Shown here: positions 21,327 through 31,837 of the stretch, one piece after another
How positions within the stretch are numbered: position 1 is the first letter of the stretch
Layout: each line of letters opens with the position of its first letter
Assembly (NCBI GenBank): GCA_934045075.1
Contig: OW203736.1
Coordinates: 2,214,591 to 2,278,590, forward strand
Length of the DNA stretch: 64,000 nucleotides
Direction: 5' to 3'
Source of the DNA: Yponomeuta sedellus
Taxonomy: Eukaryota; Arthropoda; Insecta; Lepidoptera; Yponomeutidae
Position numbers and translations under genes: made by a program
The notes under the pieces: generated by a model
What the model was told of the DNA's origin: nothing
Seen by the model: the letters and a program-made list of their open reading frames with translations, nothing else
Database searches by the model: none

Positions 21327-22169
21327 ATGGAAGCTTCTGGAAGCAAAGCACAACGGAAGACGACGTCGGACCCAGAAGAAGTGTTCCGGGTCGGTTTGAA
21401 GATTCCACCGTTTTGGCCTCAGGAACCCGCATTATGGTTTGCGCAGATAGAAGGTCAATTTTGCATCAGCGGCATTACAACGGATGTAACAAAATTTTAC
21501 CACGTCATTGCACAACTGGACCACAGGTACGCCGCCGAAATTAAAGACATTATTACCAACCCACCCGCAGAAAATAAATATGAAAAATTGAAATCGGAGC
21601 TTATTAAACGGCTGTCTGCATCCGAAGAGAAGAGGGTGAAACAATTATTAATTGTCGAAGAATTAGGTGACCGTAGACCGTCACAATTTTTGCGACACCT
21701 CCGAACATTAGCTGGAGAGAACATTCCAGACTCATTTTTGCGCACACTGTGGTCGAGCCGTCTACCTTCGAATATTCAAACGGTGATTGCTACCCAAATC
21801 GACACACCTTTGGAGACACTGGCGGATTTAGCAGATAAGGTTTACGAAATCGCACCGACATCGCCAGTAGTAGCTAGTGTTGGGCCAAGTAACAACGTTA
21901 TCAGCGAACTGACCAAGCAGATAGAAACGCTGACGCAACAAGTTTCAGCTCTACAGTGTCAGGTATCACGTTCACGTCCTTTTAATAGAAATAACGTTGC
22001 TCATAGACGCGCTACACCAAGTCGAGAACGCGGCCGATCACGTTCTAGGCAAAGAGTCGAAGGCTATTGTTGGTACCACAACAGATTTGGAGAACGAGCT
22101 AATAAATGCACTTCACCATGCAGTTACACAGCTTCGAGATCGGAAAACGAGAGCGGCAGCCGGAAATAG
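21327..22169 (+). CDS. gag: Gypsy Gag
   Basis: A 280-codon ORF from ATG 21,327. It shows the capsid-like block [17 protein letters not shown], the major homology-like [13 protein letters not shown] and [10 protein letters not shown], a coiled-coil segment [19 protein letters not shown] (about residues 193-211), an Arg/Ser-rich region and a degenerate Cys/His motif [14 protein letters not shown] near the end. Gag proteins assemble the particle that packages element RNA. The ORF ends 64 nt inside the pol ORF, which lies in the -1 frame. Confidence 0.9.
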   Translation: MEASGSKAQRKTTSDPEEVFRVGLKIPPFWPQEPALWFAQIEGQFCISGITTDVTKFYHVIAQLDHRYAAEIKDIITNPPAENKYEKLKSELIKRLSASEEKRVKQLLIVEELGDRRPSQFLRHLRTLAGENIPDSFLRTLWSSRLPSNIQTVIATQIDTPLETLADLADKVYEIAPTSPVVASVGPSNNVISELTKQIETLTQQVSALQCQVSRSRPFNRNNVAHRRATPSRERGRSRSRQRVEGYCWYHNRFGERANKCTSPCSYTASRSENESGSRK

Positions 22170-25100
22170 CGGCTAACGACTGCCCCAGCACACCAGGCCG
22201 CCTGTTTGTAACTGACCGCATAACAAAAATGTCTTTTCTGATTGACACAGGTTCAGATCTTTGTGTGTACCCATACTCAGCGCTCAGTCAGCCACGCCCG
22301 AAGACAGACTACGAACTGTTTGCTGCAAACGGCTCGCGCATAGCAACTTATGGCTGGATACACCTGCAACTGAATATTGGATTACGACGTGTCTACACCT
22401 GGAGGTTTGTCGTGGCTGCAGTAGCCAAACCTATAATTGGCGCTGATTTTCTCAGATATTATAATTTACTTGTAGACTTGAGACATCACCGGCTGATTGA
22501 TGGAGTTACTTCACTGTCCACGGCGATAACACCTGCAAGCGGTTCAGCAACAGACGTGGCATCGGTCAAAGCAATCACCGGGGACAGCAAGTACCATCAA
22601 CTGCTCCGTCAATACCCTGATATCACTACACCGGCAGGTACGCATCGTGTGGTTAAGCACAACACTGAACACCACATAAGAACGACACCTGGTCCACCTG
22701 TTTCGTCGCGACCTCGACGACTTCCTCCGGACAGACTAGCTATTGCCCGGAAAGAGTTCGAAGAGATGCTCATGAATGGTACTGCACGACGTTCTGAGAG
22801 CCCTTGGGCATCACCACTCCATCTAGCTCCTAAGAAGGAAAATGGTTGGCGTCCTTGCGGCGACTACCGCGCACTTAACGCACGAACCATCCCAGACAAG
22901 TACCCAGTAAGACATATCCAGGACTTTACACACCAACTAGCAGGTAGCAGGGTATATTCAAAAGTAGATCTAGTGAAGGCGTACAACCAGATCCCGGTGC
23001 ACACAGACGACATACCGAAGACCGCCATCACCACACCTTTTGGTATGTTTGAGTTCCCATATATGACTTTTGGGTTGAGAAATGCGGCTCAAACATTTCA
23101 ACGATTCATCGATGAGGTACTTCGTGAGCTTCCATTCTGCTACGGTTACTTAGACGATATTTTAATTTTCTCCGAGTCCGAAGAACAACATTTTCTTCAC
23201 CTCCAGAAACTTTTTCAACGTCTGACAGAATACGGTATGCTGATAAATACCGCTAAGTGTGAGTTTGGTCGATCACACATAATATTCCTTGGGCATGAAG
23301 TTTCAGCAGATGGCATCCGTCCCCTACCAGACAAAGTGAAGGTGATGCAAGATTACCCAGTACCCGGAACGGTCGGAGAACTTCGCCGATTTCTGGGTAT
23401 GTTTAACTTCTACCGTCGTTTTGTTCCTGGCGCAGCAGAAATACAAGGCCCGCTCAATATTCTTCTGACTGGTCCAAAAACAAAAAGGTCACAGAAGATA
23501 ACTCTGACAGCAGAGATGTTAGATGCATTTCATGGATGCAAAAAGAGTCTCGCGGAAGCGGTAATGCTGGCCCATCCAGATCCAGATGCTCCGTTGACTA
23601 TTCATACTGACGCATCTGACACATCCATCGGGGCGGTACTTCAACAAGAAGTCGGGAAAAGCTGGAGACCACTCGCTTTCTTCTCTCGGCGATTGACATC
23701 TGCGCAGAAGAAATACAGTCCTTACGACCGTGAACTCCTGGCCATTTATGAGGCAATTAGGCACTTCAGACATATGGTGGAAGCCAGACCATTCACGGTG
23801 TACACAGACCACAAACCACTGACATATGTTTTCGAACACAACCGCGAGAAATGCTCACCTAGACAATTCAGATATCTCGACTATATATCGCAATTCACAA
23901 CTGATATACGCTTTGTTGCTGGTAAAGACAATGTAGTTGCCGATGCTCTCTCAAGGGTGGAAGCCATAAGCGATCCTTTTGATTACAAAGCCCTAGCACA
24001 TTCTCAGACCACCGACACAGAGCTACAAGAACTTCTGCAGGACAAGAACACAGGCCTACGCTTGAAGAAGATGTCGATACCAGACGCAGATGCTAAAATA
24101 TATTGCGACGTGTCCATCCAACCTCGTCCATATCTAACAGCTCCCTTCAGAAAACAAGCTTTCGATGCACTCCATCAGCTGAGTCACCCTGGAGCAAAAG
24201 CTACAATCAAACTTTTGACAGGAAGATTTGTATGGCCTGGAATAAAGAGAGATTGCCGGACTTGGGCCAGAGAATGCACAGATTGCCAGAGAACAAAAGT
24301 TCAAAGACATACCAATTCTCCCACCTCTCCATTTCCTATTCCCTCCACTCGTTTTTCGCATGTCCACATGGACATAGTAGGGCCACTACCGTATTCTTCT
24401 GGTTTCAGATACTGCCTTACAGCCGTAGACCGCTTTACCCGCTGGCCTGAGGCATATCCGCTGGCTGACATCACTGCTGAAACGTGCGCTAGCGCTTTCA
24501 TGGCTGGCTGGGTTTCCCGTTTCGGCTGCCCGCAGAAGATCACCACCGACAGAGGCAGGCAGTTCGAGTGCGAGCTCTTCCGCGCTTTGACAGCCCTACT
24601 AGGTACACAACACCGCCCAACCACCGCATATCACCCCGCTTGCAATGGCTTGGTGGAACGTCTCCATCGCCAGTTGAAGGCAGCGATAATGTGCCGCCGT
24701 ACCACTACCTGGACTGAAGCCCTTCCCCTGGTCCTGCTCGGTATCCGGAGCGCTTGGAAGGAGGACGTTAAAGCGTCCGCGGCGGAGCTGGTTTACGGCG
24801 AGCCACTGCGACTACCAGGAGAATTCTTCGTACCTACCATCAACAACCAGCTCGACCCAGGTGACTTTGTTTGCCGTCTTCGTCAGCACATGGCAGAGTT
24901 GAGACCAGAACCTGCAAGCCGGCATGAAAAGAAGACGTTCTACATACCCAAGGACCTAACAAAGGCAGAGTTTGTATTCCTCCGCCAAGACGCTACGAGA
25001 CGCTCACTGGAACCACCATATACGGGTCCCTACAAGGTTTTGGAGAGAAAGGAAAAGACATTCCGTCTAGCCCTACAAAACCGAGAAGCAACAGTCTCCA

Positions 25101-25273
25101 TTGATCGGTTAAAACCAGCCTATATCACATTAGAAGAACCAACAGACCAGGGTGAGAGAAAACGAGAGAATCAGCAAACCCCTGTAACTATGTCAACCCC
25201 TGCAAAAGAGGGCGCAAGTAAGAAGACTAGAAGTGGTAGAATAGTTCGTTTTCCAGACTACTATCGCCCTTAA
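22106..25273 (+). CDS. pol: Gypsy Pol: protease, reverse transcriptase, RNase H, integrase
   Basis: An uninterrupted 1055-codon ORF. Domains in order: aspartic protease [13 protein letters not shown] (about residue 45), reverse transcriptase with [10 protein letters not shown] (about 347), RNase H with [13 protein letters not shown] (about 500), integrase zinc-binding [11 protein letters not shown] and CTDCQRTK (about 690-730), integrase core [18 protein letters not shown] and VERLHRQLK (the DDE triad, about 755-850), and a C-terminal [10 protein letters not shown] block. The order RT-RNase H-integrase is gypsy. There is no env-like third ORF between 25,274 and the 3' LTR. Confidence 0.95.
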   Translation: MHFTMQLHSFEIGKRERQPEIAANDCPSTPGRLFVTDRITKMSFLIDTGSDLCVYPYSALSQPRPKTDYELFAANGSRIATYGWIHLQLNIGLRRVYTWRFVVAAVAKPIIGADFLRYYNLLVDLRHHRLIDGVTSLSTAITPASGSATDVASVKAITGDSKYHQLLRQYPDITTPAGTHRVVKHNTEHHIRTTPGPPVSSRPRRLPPDRLAIARKEFEEMLMNGTARRSESPWASPLHLAPKKENGWRPCGDYRALNARTIPDKYPVRHIQDFTHQLAGSRVYSKVDLVKAYNQIPVHTDDIPKTAITTPFGMFEFPYMTFGLRNAAQTFQRFIDEVLRELPFCYGYLDDILIFSESEEQHFLHLQKLFQRLTEYGMLINTAKCEFGRSHIIFLGHEVSADGIRPLPDKVKVMQDYPVPGTVGELRRFLGMFNFYRRFVPGAAEIQGPLNILLTGPKTKRSQKITLTAEMLDAFHGCKKSLAEAVMLAHPDPDAPLTIHTDASDTSIGAVLQQEVGKSWRPLAFFSRRLTSAQKKYSPYDRELLAIYEAIRHFRHMVEARPFTVYTDHKPLTYVFEHNREKCSPRQFRYLDYISQFTTDIRFVAGKDNVVADALSRVEAISDPFDYKALAHSQTTDTELQELLQDKNTGLRLKKMSIPDADAKIYCDVSIQPRPYLTAPFRKQAFDALHQLSHPGAKATIKLLTGRFVWPGIKRDCRTWARECTDCQRTKVQRHTNSPTSPFPIPSTRFSHVHMDIVGPLPYSSGFRYCLTAVDRFTRWPEAYPLADITAETCASAFMAGWVSRFGCPQKITTDRGRQFECELFRALTALLGTQHRPTTAYHPACNGLVERLHRQLKAAIMCRRTTTWTEALPLVLLGIRSAWKEDVKASAAELVYGEPLRLPGEFFVPTINNQLDPGDFVCRLRQHMAELRPEPASRHEKKTFYIPKDLTKAEFVFLRQDATRRSLEPPYTGPYKVLERKEKTFRLALQNREATVSIDRLKPAYITLEEPTDQGERKRENQQTPVTMSTPAKEGASKKTRSGRIVRFPDYYRP

Positions 25274-25285
25274 TAACTTGCGGTC

Positions 25286-25300
25286 TCAGGGAGGGGGTAG
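25286..25300 (+). promoter_or_regulatory. Gypsy polypurine tract
   Basis: The purine-rich segment CAGGGAGGGGGTAG directly precedes the 3' LTR and would prime plus-strand DNA synthesis. Confidence 0.7.
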
Positions 25301-25741
25301 TGTAGTATTCATTCGCACATATAATTGTTATTTTTGGCATAAGAGTTAAAAACGCGCAAGCGAAGCCGAGTCATTAACATAGCTTCCAAAAACACTCGCG
25401 CTTGACCGTCCGACGCAACCAGTTCCTTTGTTCGCAAAAAACTGGTGTCGCCGGGCGGCCGGCGCGGGCGCGCATCGCAGGCAGTGCAAACTGAACTCCA
25501 ACGGCGAATGCACGCTCATTTCATTCCGCAACCTATCTCTCGCTTGCTTTGATTTACGTGTATATATTTTCTAAACTATTGTGCTGTTACTTCGTGTTCG
25601 CTATTCTTCATATCTGCTACCTTCTTTGTGCTTGTGAATAAACTTTATGTGTGGCGTTTGTACCTGATAGAACTCAATAGTATAGTGCTTGAAGTTAAAA
25701 CGGAGTTTCATTAAAAAAACCTCAGGTAGGAACCCACTACA
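25301..25741 (+). repeat. Gypsy 3' LTR
   Basis: 441 bp, visually identical to the 5' LTR at 20,816-21,256. Confidence 0.95.
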
Positions 25742-26287
25742 CCCTTTGACCAGGCAATGCTAAAGCCGCAATTTTATATATTGATTTCCATTAACAAGGA
25801 ACAACACAAAAAAATTAATATAGACCGTCTCTTAGCAGAACATAATCACACGGTGCTAAGACTCCCTCCGTATCACCCCCGACCTGAATCCAATCCAAAT
25901 CGCTTGGGCAGCGATAAAAGGCCACATGGTAAAAAAAATGTTAGTACCCAAAACTGGAAAACCCAAAAAATTATGGACCTTATAACAGAAAAAGTAAATA
26001 ACATGGGGCAGACTGGTCTAAATTATGTGAAAAGGTAAAAAAAACGAGGAAGAGTATAAAAAGAGTGATCACGTCATGAAGAATTAGGAGAGGCGAATTC
26101 AAGTGAAGAGTGCGACAATGATGGCTTGGACGTCATGCCATGCTCAAGCACATCTGCATACGATTTTATCGAGGGAGTTGCACGTATTCCGATAATTACG
26201 AATAGTACGAATCGATTTTATCGTAAAACAGTGACAGCGCGTTATTGTTTTACTGCCGTAAATTAATCAACGAGGCACAATAAAAAA

Positions 26288-26490
26288 CTGCTCCTGTACT
26301 CTGACTGTTGTCCAGGGCAGAATAGGAATAAAACTATTTTGGCTATGCTCCACGAAACTTTACAGAAATGCCAAACTCTCCTCTCTGCCAATAAGTAATC
26401 CAGTTAAAATTTTTGCTTACTGGACACAGTTATATGTCAGCAGATGGTGTTCATGCTAACATAGAGAAAAGTATTTCGTCAACTTTATGG
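26288..26490 (+). pseudogene. Transposase-like remnant, YSDxCxGQNRNK family
   Basis: One frame reads LYSDCCPGQNRNKTILAML then LHETLQKC; after a frameshift near 26,400 it continues GHSYMSADGVHANIEKSIS at about 26,420-26,480. Both blocks are familiar from uncharacterised, repetitive insect proteins that I believe to be transposon-derived. The SD...QN(R)NK block recalls the SDGPxxQYRxK motif of the genes at 216-1190 and 62,880-63,965, hinting at a distant relationship; that is inference. Confidence 0.45.
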
Positions 26491-26860
26491 GCCCCATGCC
26501 GTGCCGTGTGGTGCCGGCAGAGTAGAATAGTACCACCCCATTTCTCCCCGTGGGTATCGTAGAAGGAGATCAAAAGACCATTCTAGAGGTGAGCAGCAGC
26601 GCCTCTTGCGTAGACAACACACTGCGGTCACCAATCCGTGTGCCCAGCGTGGTGACTTCGGAAACATTTTGCGGGAAATATACTGCAATAAAAATTGCCA
26701 GCAAGATACATTTTTGTAGCCCGTTTACAGGCATCTTTAGATTGTGTTGAGAATCGAGTATTTAAGTTTGTAAGGGTGCGTGTGTGTTTTGTGTGAGGGT
26801 GGGATGGGGCAAGATGGGGGATGAAAGGTTTAGTCCTTTGCAATTATTGTTGCAAAGGAA
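26491..26860. other. LINE-like 3' remnant and spacer
   Basis: The segment CCCCGTGGGTATCGTAGAAG near 26,546 resembles a sequence common near the 3' end of RTE-type LINEs and their SINEs in Lepidoptera. The rest, including a GT-rich run near 26,775-26,815, has no assignment. Confidence 0.3.
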
Positions 26861-26867
26861 TTTTACG

Positions 26868-27400
26868 AAGACAGTTGGGTCTCCATTTTTAATGAAGAAG
26901 CGCCGGTAAATGCTGCAAGGGAATGGTTACTATTCCCGAGGAGGGCAAATTGTCCCAACTGCGGGCGGCCCATGCAGCGAAAGGCGCATGGAAACTACAA
27001 ATTAAATTTTAGGTTCCGATGCCGCAGAGCTGGCTGCGGTATCATCAAGTCTCCTTTGGAGGGAACGTTTTTTCAGCGCAGTTACATTTCTTTTCTGCAA
27101 ACAATGTAGCTGTTGCTTCACTTTTTCGATGAACGCTCAGTAACTAAAGCGGCGATCAATTCCGGGGTTACAAGAAAAACTGCTATCCAAATTTACCATT
27201 TATTTAGGGAGGTGGCTGAGGTTCACGACCGGGAGCAATTTGGTGGTGATGACGACGTAGTCTAAGTAGATCCTTTTACCCGTAAATATAATAGGGCCCG
27301 GGTAGTAGCAGATCAAACATGGGCGTTTGGGGTAATAAGTCTGAAGACAAAAAAGGTCCACGTAGAGATAATTCCCGGCGATTAACAACACAACTGCCCC
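26868..27400 (+). pseudogene. Merlin (IS1016/ISXO2-like) transposase remnant
   Basis: The plus strand shows a zinc-ribbon start CPNCGRPMQRKAHGN, then FRFRCRRAGCGIIKSPLEG and TFFQRSYISFLQT, the HTH-like SVTKAAINSGVTRKTAIQIY and LFREVAE, then the start of the catalytic domain: VDPFTRKYNRARVVADQTWA and FGVISLKTKKVHVEIIP. This is the Merlin/IS1595 pattern (first Asp in VD, KYNRGR-like block, WVFG-like block). Stops near 27,107 and 27,260 disrupt it, and the two later catalytic residues are missing. Confidence 0.6.
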
Positions 27401-27913
27401 CGGCGTTAAGATCTAATTAGGGGGACTTAAATCAATGAATGATGATGTATGATGAATGTGCAAGAAAGAATTAATAATAATAACGTATCTACTATATATT
27501 TTATAATTATAAGACATATTTTATTATTTATTATATTGTTTTATATGTTTAATATTATTTGTTATATTGTTTTATATGTTTGTTTTATATTCCGGGTTTG
27601 CCGACCGTCAGAAACCCGGAATCCCACATTGAGTGGGACTGGGGGCTTTCCAGACAACCTCTATAAAAAACCTCAATCCCCGGCGCTGAGGCACGTGGCG
27701 TCGGGGTGCTCGCAAGAGCGGCTGGGGAGTTCAGCAGCCACTAGCGGCCAAACCTGCAGGCTTAGTGCTGGCCCTGGGTTCTAGCCCCAAAAAGAGCACC
27801 CGCGTCGAGTTGAGAAAACGGCGCGAGTACGTCCCATTCCCCGTCCATACGTAGCCGAGATGCTAAAAAACTATAAAAATGATGGTGTCGATTGTTAAAA
27901 AGAAACTACCCCA
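27401..27913. other. AT-rich then GC-rich stretch, possibly LINE 5' region
   Basis: 27,430-27,590 is a low-complexity AT stretch. 27,590-27,860 is GC-rich with short inverted repeats such as CCGGGTTT...AAACCCGG around 27,593-27,620. A similarly GC-rich block at 40,224-40,709 lies beyond the nested insertions, so the two may be halves of one older element. I cannot name it. Confidence 0.3.
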
Positions 27914-28057
27914 GAGTGCTTAGTGCGAGTTTTTTAACTACTCGATCGCGTTAACGTAAACTAATATTTCTGTGGCATCGAGGAAGCGCCACCTAGCGAC
28001 AAGTATGGAAATTAAAAATGCTGAGTGCGAGTTGTAATGGTTTACGTTGAGAAGTGA

Positions 28058-30551
28058 ACACGTTTACCAGCCAAACCAAGAATAAACTTTGATTTTACTA
28101 ATGTTGAGTCTTTTTTGGTGGGAATGAAGAAAATCATCGAAAAAATCTCAAATGATTGTAGAGAGTGTGTCATAGACGCCCGATCCTTTGATGACGACGG
28201 ACTTGCAACTAAATTACAATTAATTAAGGATATCATCCCGGAGGGTTTCGCATCCATAATATATGTTCTGGTTAAGGGAAAATCGGAAACACAAATCGGC
28301 AAGAATGTCGAGAAGGTTGAGGAAAATTTGAACGCCTTTTGGAAACCTATTGAGAACCCGGTGTATGAGGTACCAATACATAATCCTAAATTTAAGAAAG
28401 AGGTCTCTGGTAACGAAAGTGCGGTTAACGCCATGTTGGAAATTAGGGAATTGTGGAAAACGATTGTCGGGACAGACAAAGTTACGTACGGAGAGGCTTA
28501 CCGCCGACTGTCTGTTCCACTATCGTCTGATGCTAAGAGATATCTTTATTCACATAAAGAAAAATTTTCAGTTTACGACGCATATGAGCGCGCGTGGATC
28601 CATTTAGGTGAAAAGGGGGTTGATTACGCTTTCGCTTTTGACGGTAAAAATTTTGTTGATTTTAGCGCTTACAATATGGGTATAATAAACGTTTCCAAAT
28701 CATCGAAGGATAGGTTGCTTTTGTGTGGTAAGTACACGACGCTAATGCAAGAACCAAATTTAATTGACGCTACGGCGTCAGCAGAAACGATTTATTCCGC
28801 ATTCAGGTTACCAGAAATTGATATGGTTGTCGGTGTGCCAGGTTGTGGAAAGACCACATTCATCCTTAATAATCACGAAAAGGGGGACCTTGTTTTGACG
28901 TCAACATCCGAAGGGGCAAAGGACTTACGTGAGAGAATGAAAAGTAGGGAGCCAAGCACGTCCGTAGATGACTATAAAAAGGAATATAAAAACAATAGAT
29001 TCGTATATTCTCAATAGTAGGGAAAGTTACGACAACGTTTGGATAGATGAGGCACTGATGAAGCACCCTGGTGAGATATTTTTCGTTTGTTTATTCACTA
29101 GGTGTAAAGTGTTACATTTACTTGGTGACCCGAATCAGATTGGTTATATTAATAGAGTCGGATCCGTGACGGTTCGTTACGGAAATTTCTCGAAGTTTTT
29201 CAAACCTACTAGGACATTAAGAACGTCGTACCGATGCCCCGTTGACGTGATCACGGCAATAAAACAAAAGTATGAAGGAGGTGCGGTTTCGGCTTCAAGC
29301 GTTGAAAGGAGTATGTCATCTAAGTTTTACATATCCCTCGCGAACGTGCCTTTAGATAATAAATTGTTTAAATATCTCGTGTTCAAGCAGTCGGAGAAGG
29401 ATTTAATGAAAAGAGCAGGATATAATGTATCTACGATACATGAATTTCAGGGAAAACAGGCTGAACACATAATCTTGGTTAGGACGTCCGCAAAGATAAA
29501 AGAGGAAATTTACCTTTCTGATTCGCACATACTCGTGGCAATAAGTAGACACACCATATCGCTGTCATACATTACTCCGATCATGGATAAACTGAAGAGA
29601 ATTGTCGACACGCGGGTATCAAATTCGGAAATACAGCGAACGAAACTTAAGATCACCGGTGGTTATGTTGCCGGAGTTGTTGAGAGACCCGCTGAGATAG
29701 TACCGTGCGAACATGTTCAAATTTTAAATTCCAAATTGATTGATAACGTTGATACGAAGTTAGAGTTCATAGAGGTCGAAGACGTGATTGAGGATTCAAA
29801 ACGTATGATCTACCACAATTTAGTTAAAACAGCTTGTATGCCAGATGTTAGTGCTCTACTGACCCTTCATGACATGATACTACCTGGGAATGCTTTTCAC
29901 GAGCACAGAATGGATAGTGTGAATGTCTTGAACAATGAATTGGATATAGAAACTGACGAAATTTATATTATTGAGGCAAAACGCCCACCAGCGCGGGGTT
30001 GTTTCGATAAATTGAGACCTGTTCTTGAGACCTGCATGCCTTCGTCGAGGAGACCTTCTCAGGTGGAATCTTTGATCGCTCTAAACAAGAGGAATATGGC
30101 TGTTCCTGAGTTGGACGGACTGGTTGATCACCATGCCCTCGGTGAAAGATTGACTACACAATTTTTCGAATCGTTTGTTGATCCTGAGAGGAAATGGTTG
30201 CTTGCCGAATTCAGAAACGCTCCAATTACACCTAATTCGGAATCAATTGAAGATTGGTTGAGCACTCAGAATCCTGCGGTGCGAAATTTGATTGACGGTC
30301 CGGATAAGGACGTGTGCGATTGGGATTGGAATAAGTATAAGTTTATGATCAAACCTACAGTTAAGCCGACTCTGGATGCGACGGCACCCTACGTAAATAA
30401 CGCTTTACAGACAATTGCGTGTCAGGAGAGTACCAGAACGCGATCTTTTGTCCGATATTTAGGGAGATCGACCGTAGAATGGAAGCTTTATATAAACCAC
30501 AGTTCAGAGTTTTTACTCGCACCACAAACGAAGATTTCTCAAAGAAAATGA
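28058..30551 (+). pseudogene. Viral replicase remnant: upstream region and superfamily 1 helicase
   Basis: The frame open from about 28,058 to 29,017 contains an upstream conserved part of unknown fold and the Walker A motif VGVPGCGKTTF (about 28,828-28,860). A frameshift near 28,970-29,015 moves the reading to the frame ending at 30,551, which carries the Walker B-type VWIDEALM, LLGDPNQIGYI, SYRCPVDVI, TIHEFQGKQAEHIILVRT and HILVAISRHT. These are the ordered motifs of viral helicase 1 of alphavirus-like replicases. The linker to the polymerase (to about 30,430) follows without known motifs. Methyltransferase sequence is absent: the copy is truncated upstream of it. Confidence 0.85.
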
Positions 30552-31126
30552 ACGAGCAAATTCCCCCGTGGAAATTCGAGAAACTGTTGCAAAGCGGAGC
30601 GGCGATGTTGGAGATAGACATATCTAAATACGATAAGAGTCAAGGTCTTGCCGCTCTGGTTTTTGATTGCATGCTCATGCGGCAGATGCGTGTGATAGAT
30701 TTCTACATAGGCTTATGGTTTAAAGCACACGCACACACCGTACTCAAGGACACAGCAAACGGAGTTAAGTATCACGTGAACTATCAGCGCAAATCTGGTG
30801 ACGCGTCCACTTTTTGTCAGAACACACGATTTCTCATGGCTGTTTGTGCCACAATGTTCGATATGGATGACGTTTATTTTGGAATGTTTGCGGGAGACGA
30901 TAGTTGGTTACTAACAAAATCAGAATTCAAAGACATGAACTCGTGGTGTGCAACGTTATTGAATCTGGAGTCAAAATTTTTTAAATACACTAAATCTGTA
31001 TTCTTTTGTTCAAAGTATTCCGTACACGATAATTGTCAGTGGTTTGTGGTTCCGGATCCGGTGAAGCTTTTGGTCAAGTTCGGCAGAAGTGACTTGGCGA
31101 ACCACTCACACGTAGAAGAGTATAGG

Positions 31127-31673
31127 TGTTCGTAATATTACTTCTGGATCCCCTCATGACCACCAGAAATGTTGAAGTGATGTGATGGATTGAACCCTCT
31201 TTAGATTTTGATGAATTCGGTTGACATTGGCACCGCCTCCGGCGCCTTGAAGATGGGCCACCAGCTCAGCCTGGCTGAGCAACCAGCGCGCCGTCGCCGT
31301 CAACAGCCGCCAGCTGGATGCAGTCACCACTGACTGCGTTGATGATATGAACTCGGGAACTCCACCCAGGACTGCCCCGATTGATTTAGAAACTCCGAAT
31401 CACTTGCAAACTTTTATTTGAATACTTATTATATTTTTACAACAAATTAACCAGAGAGCGTTTTTTGAGAAGCCATTTTTTCAAGAGTGAAAGAATTGAC
31501 ATCGTTCAATCAAAACTTAAAGTATGGTTTACATATTAATGAGCGGTCGAATAAAGTCTAGTACACACCACAAATAGGTTCACTATGTTTCTCTAGATGG
31601 TGCTAGGAGTCTTGTTTGATATAAAGCCTGAATAAATTTAATTACTAAGAAAACATGTTAATTTCCATTAACA
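31127..31673 (-). repeat. BEL 3' LTR
   Basis: 547 bp, TG...CA; on the minus strand it is preceded by GGCGGGAGGAA, the polypurine tract. Confidence 0.95.
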
Positions 31674-31837
31674 TTCCTCCCGCCACCAGGGAAAAAGGTG
31701 AACTGAATACTTGGAAGTACAAAACATTCCATTACAACACGACTTGATGATAAGCTGATAATAATGACCACCAAATGAATTATTGATTAAACAGTATTAG
31801 GTTTTAACGCTAACATAATACTTATGAATAAACTATA
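31674..31837 (-). other. BEL 3' untranslated segment
   Basis: Sequence between the pol stop and the 3' LTR; AT-rich, with the polypurine tract at its end. Nothing else recognised. Confidence 0.7.

Larger units (their letters stand above)
20816..25741 (+). mobile_element. Full-length Ty3/gypsy (Mag-like) retrotransposon, very young
   Basis: The element is 4926 bp with two 441-bp LTRs that look identical base for base, and a 4-bp TSD CCCT at 20,812-20,815 and 25,742-25,745. It carries gag, a pol in the -1 frame, a primer-binding site after the 5' LTR and a purine tract before the 3' LTR. Gag and pol have no internal stops. Of all elements in the window this one looks most likely to be recently active. 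Confidence 0.95.
20157..26250 (+). pseudogene. Tc1-like (IS630 family) transposase, split by gypsy and internally deleted
   Basis: The left part, 20,157-20,815, opens MSRRNTVLRRQAGKNIFEFF, an HTH block VSISTVRRVAAEANKS, then LGFQWKRTENNRKLL. An internal deletion near 20,700 removes the first catalytic Asp block and joins directly to VDNASYHNKLEDQAL (second Asp). The right part, 25,746 onward, continues DQAMLKPQFYILI, TVLRLPPYHP and, one frame over, DLNPIQIAWAAIKGHM (third acidic residue). An acidic tail follows (SSEECDNDGLDVMP). The reading phase is kept across the gypsy insertion once LTRs and TSD are discounted. Extra material interrupts the frame near 20,430-20,490. Confidence 0.75.

Noticed and set aside
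27449..27784. 111-codon ORF beginning in AT-rich sequence
   Set aside because: Half is low-complexity hydrophobic translation and half GC-rich repeat; no domain seen.
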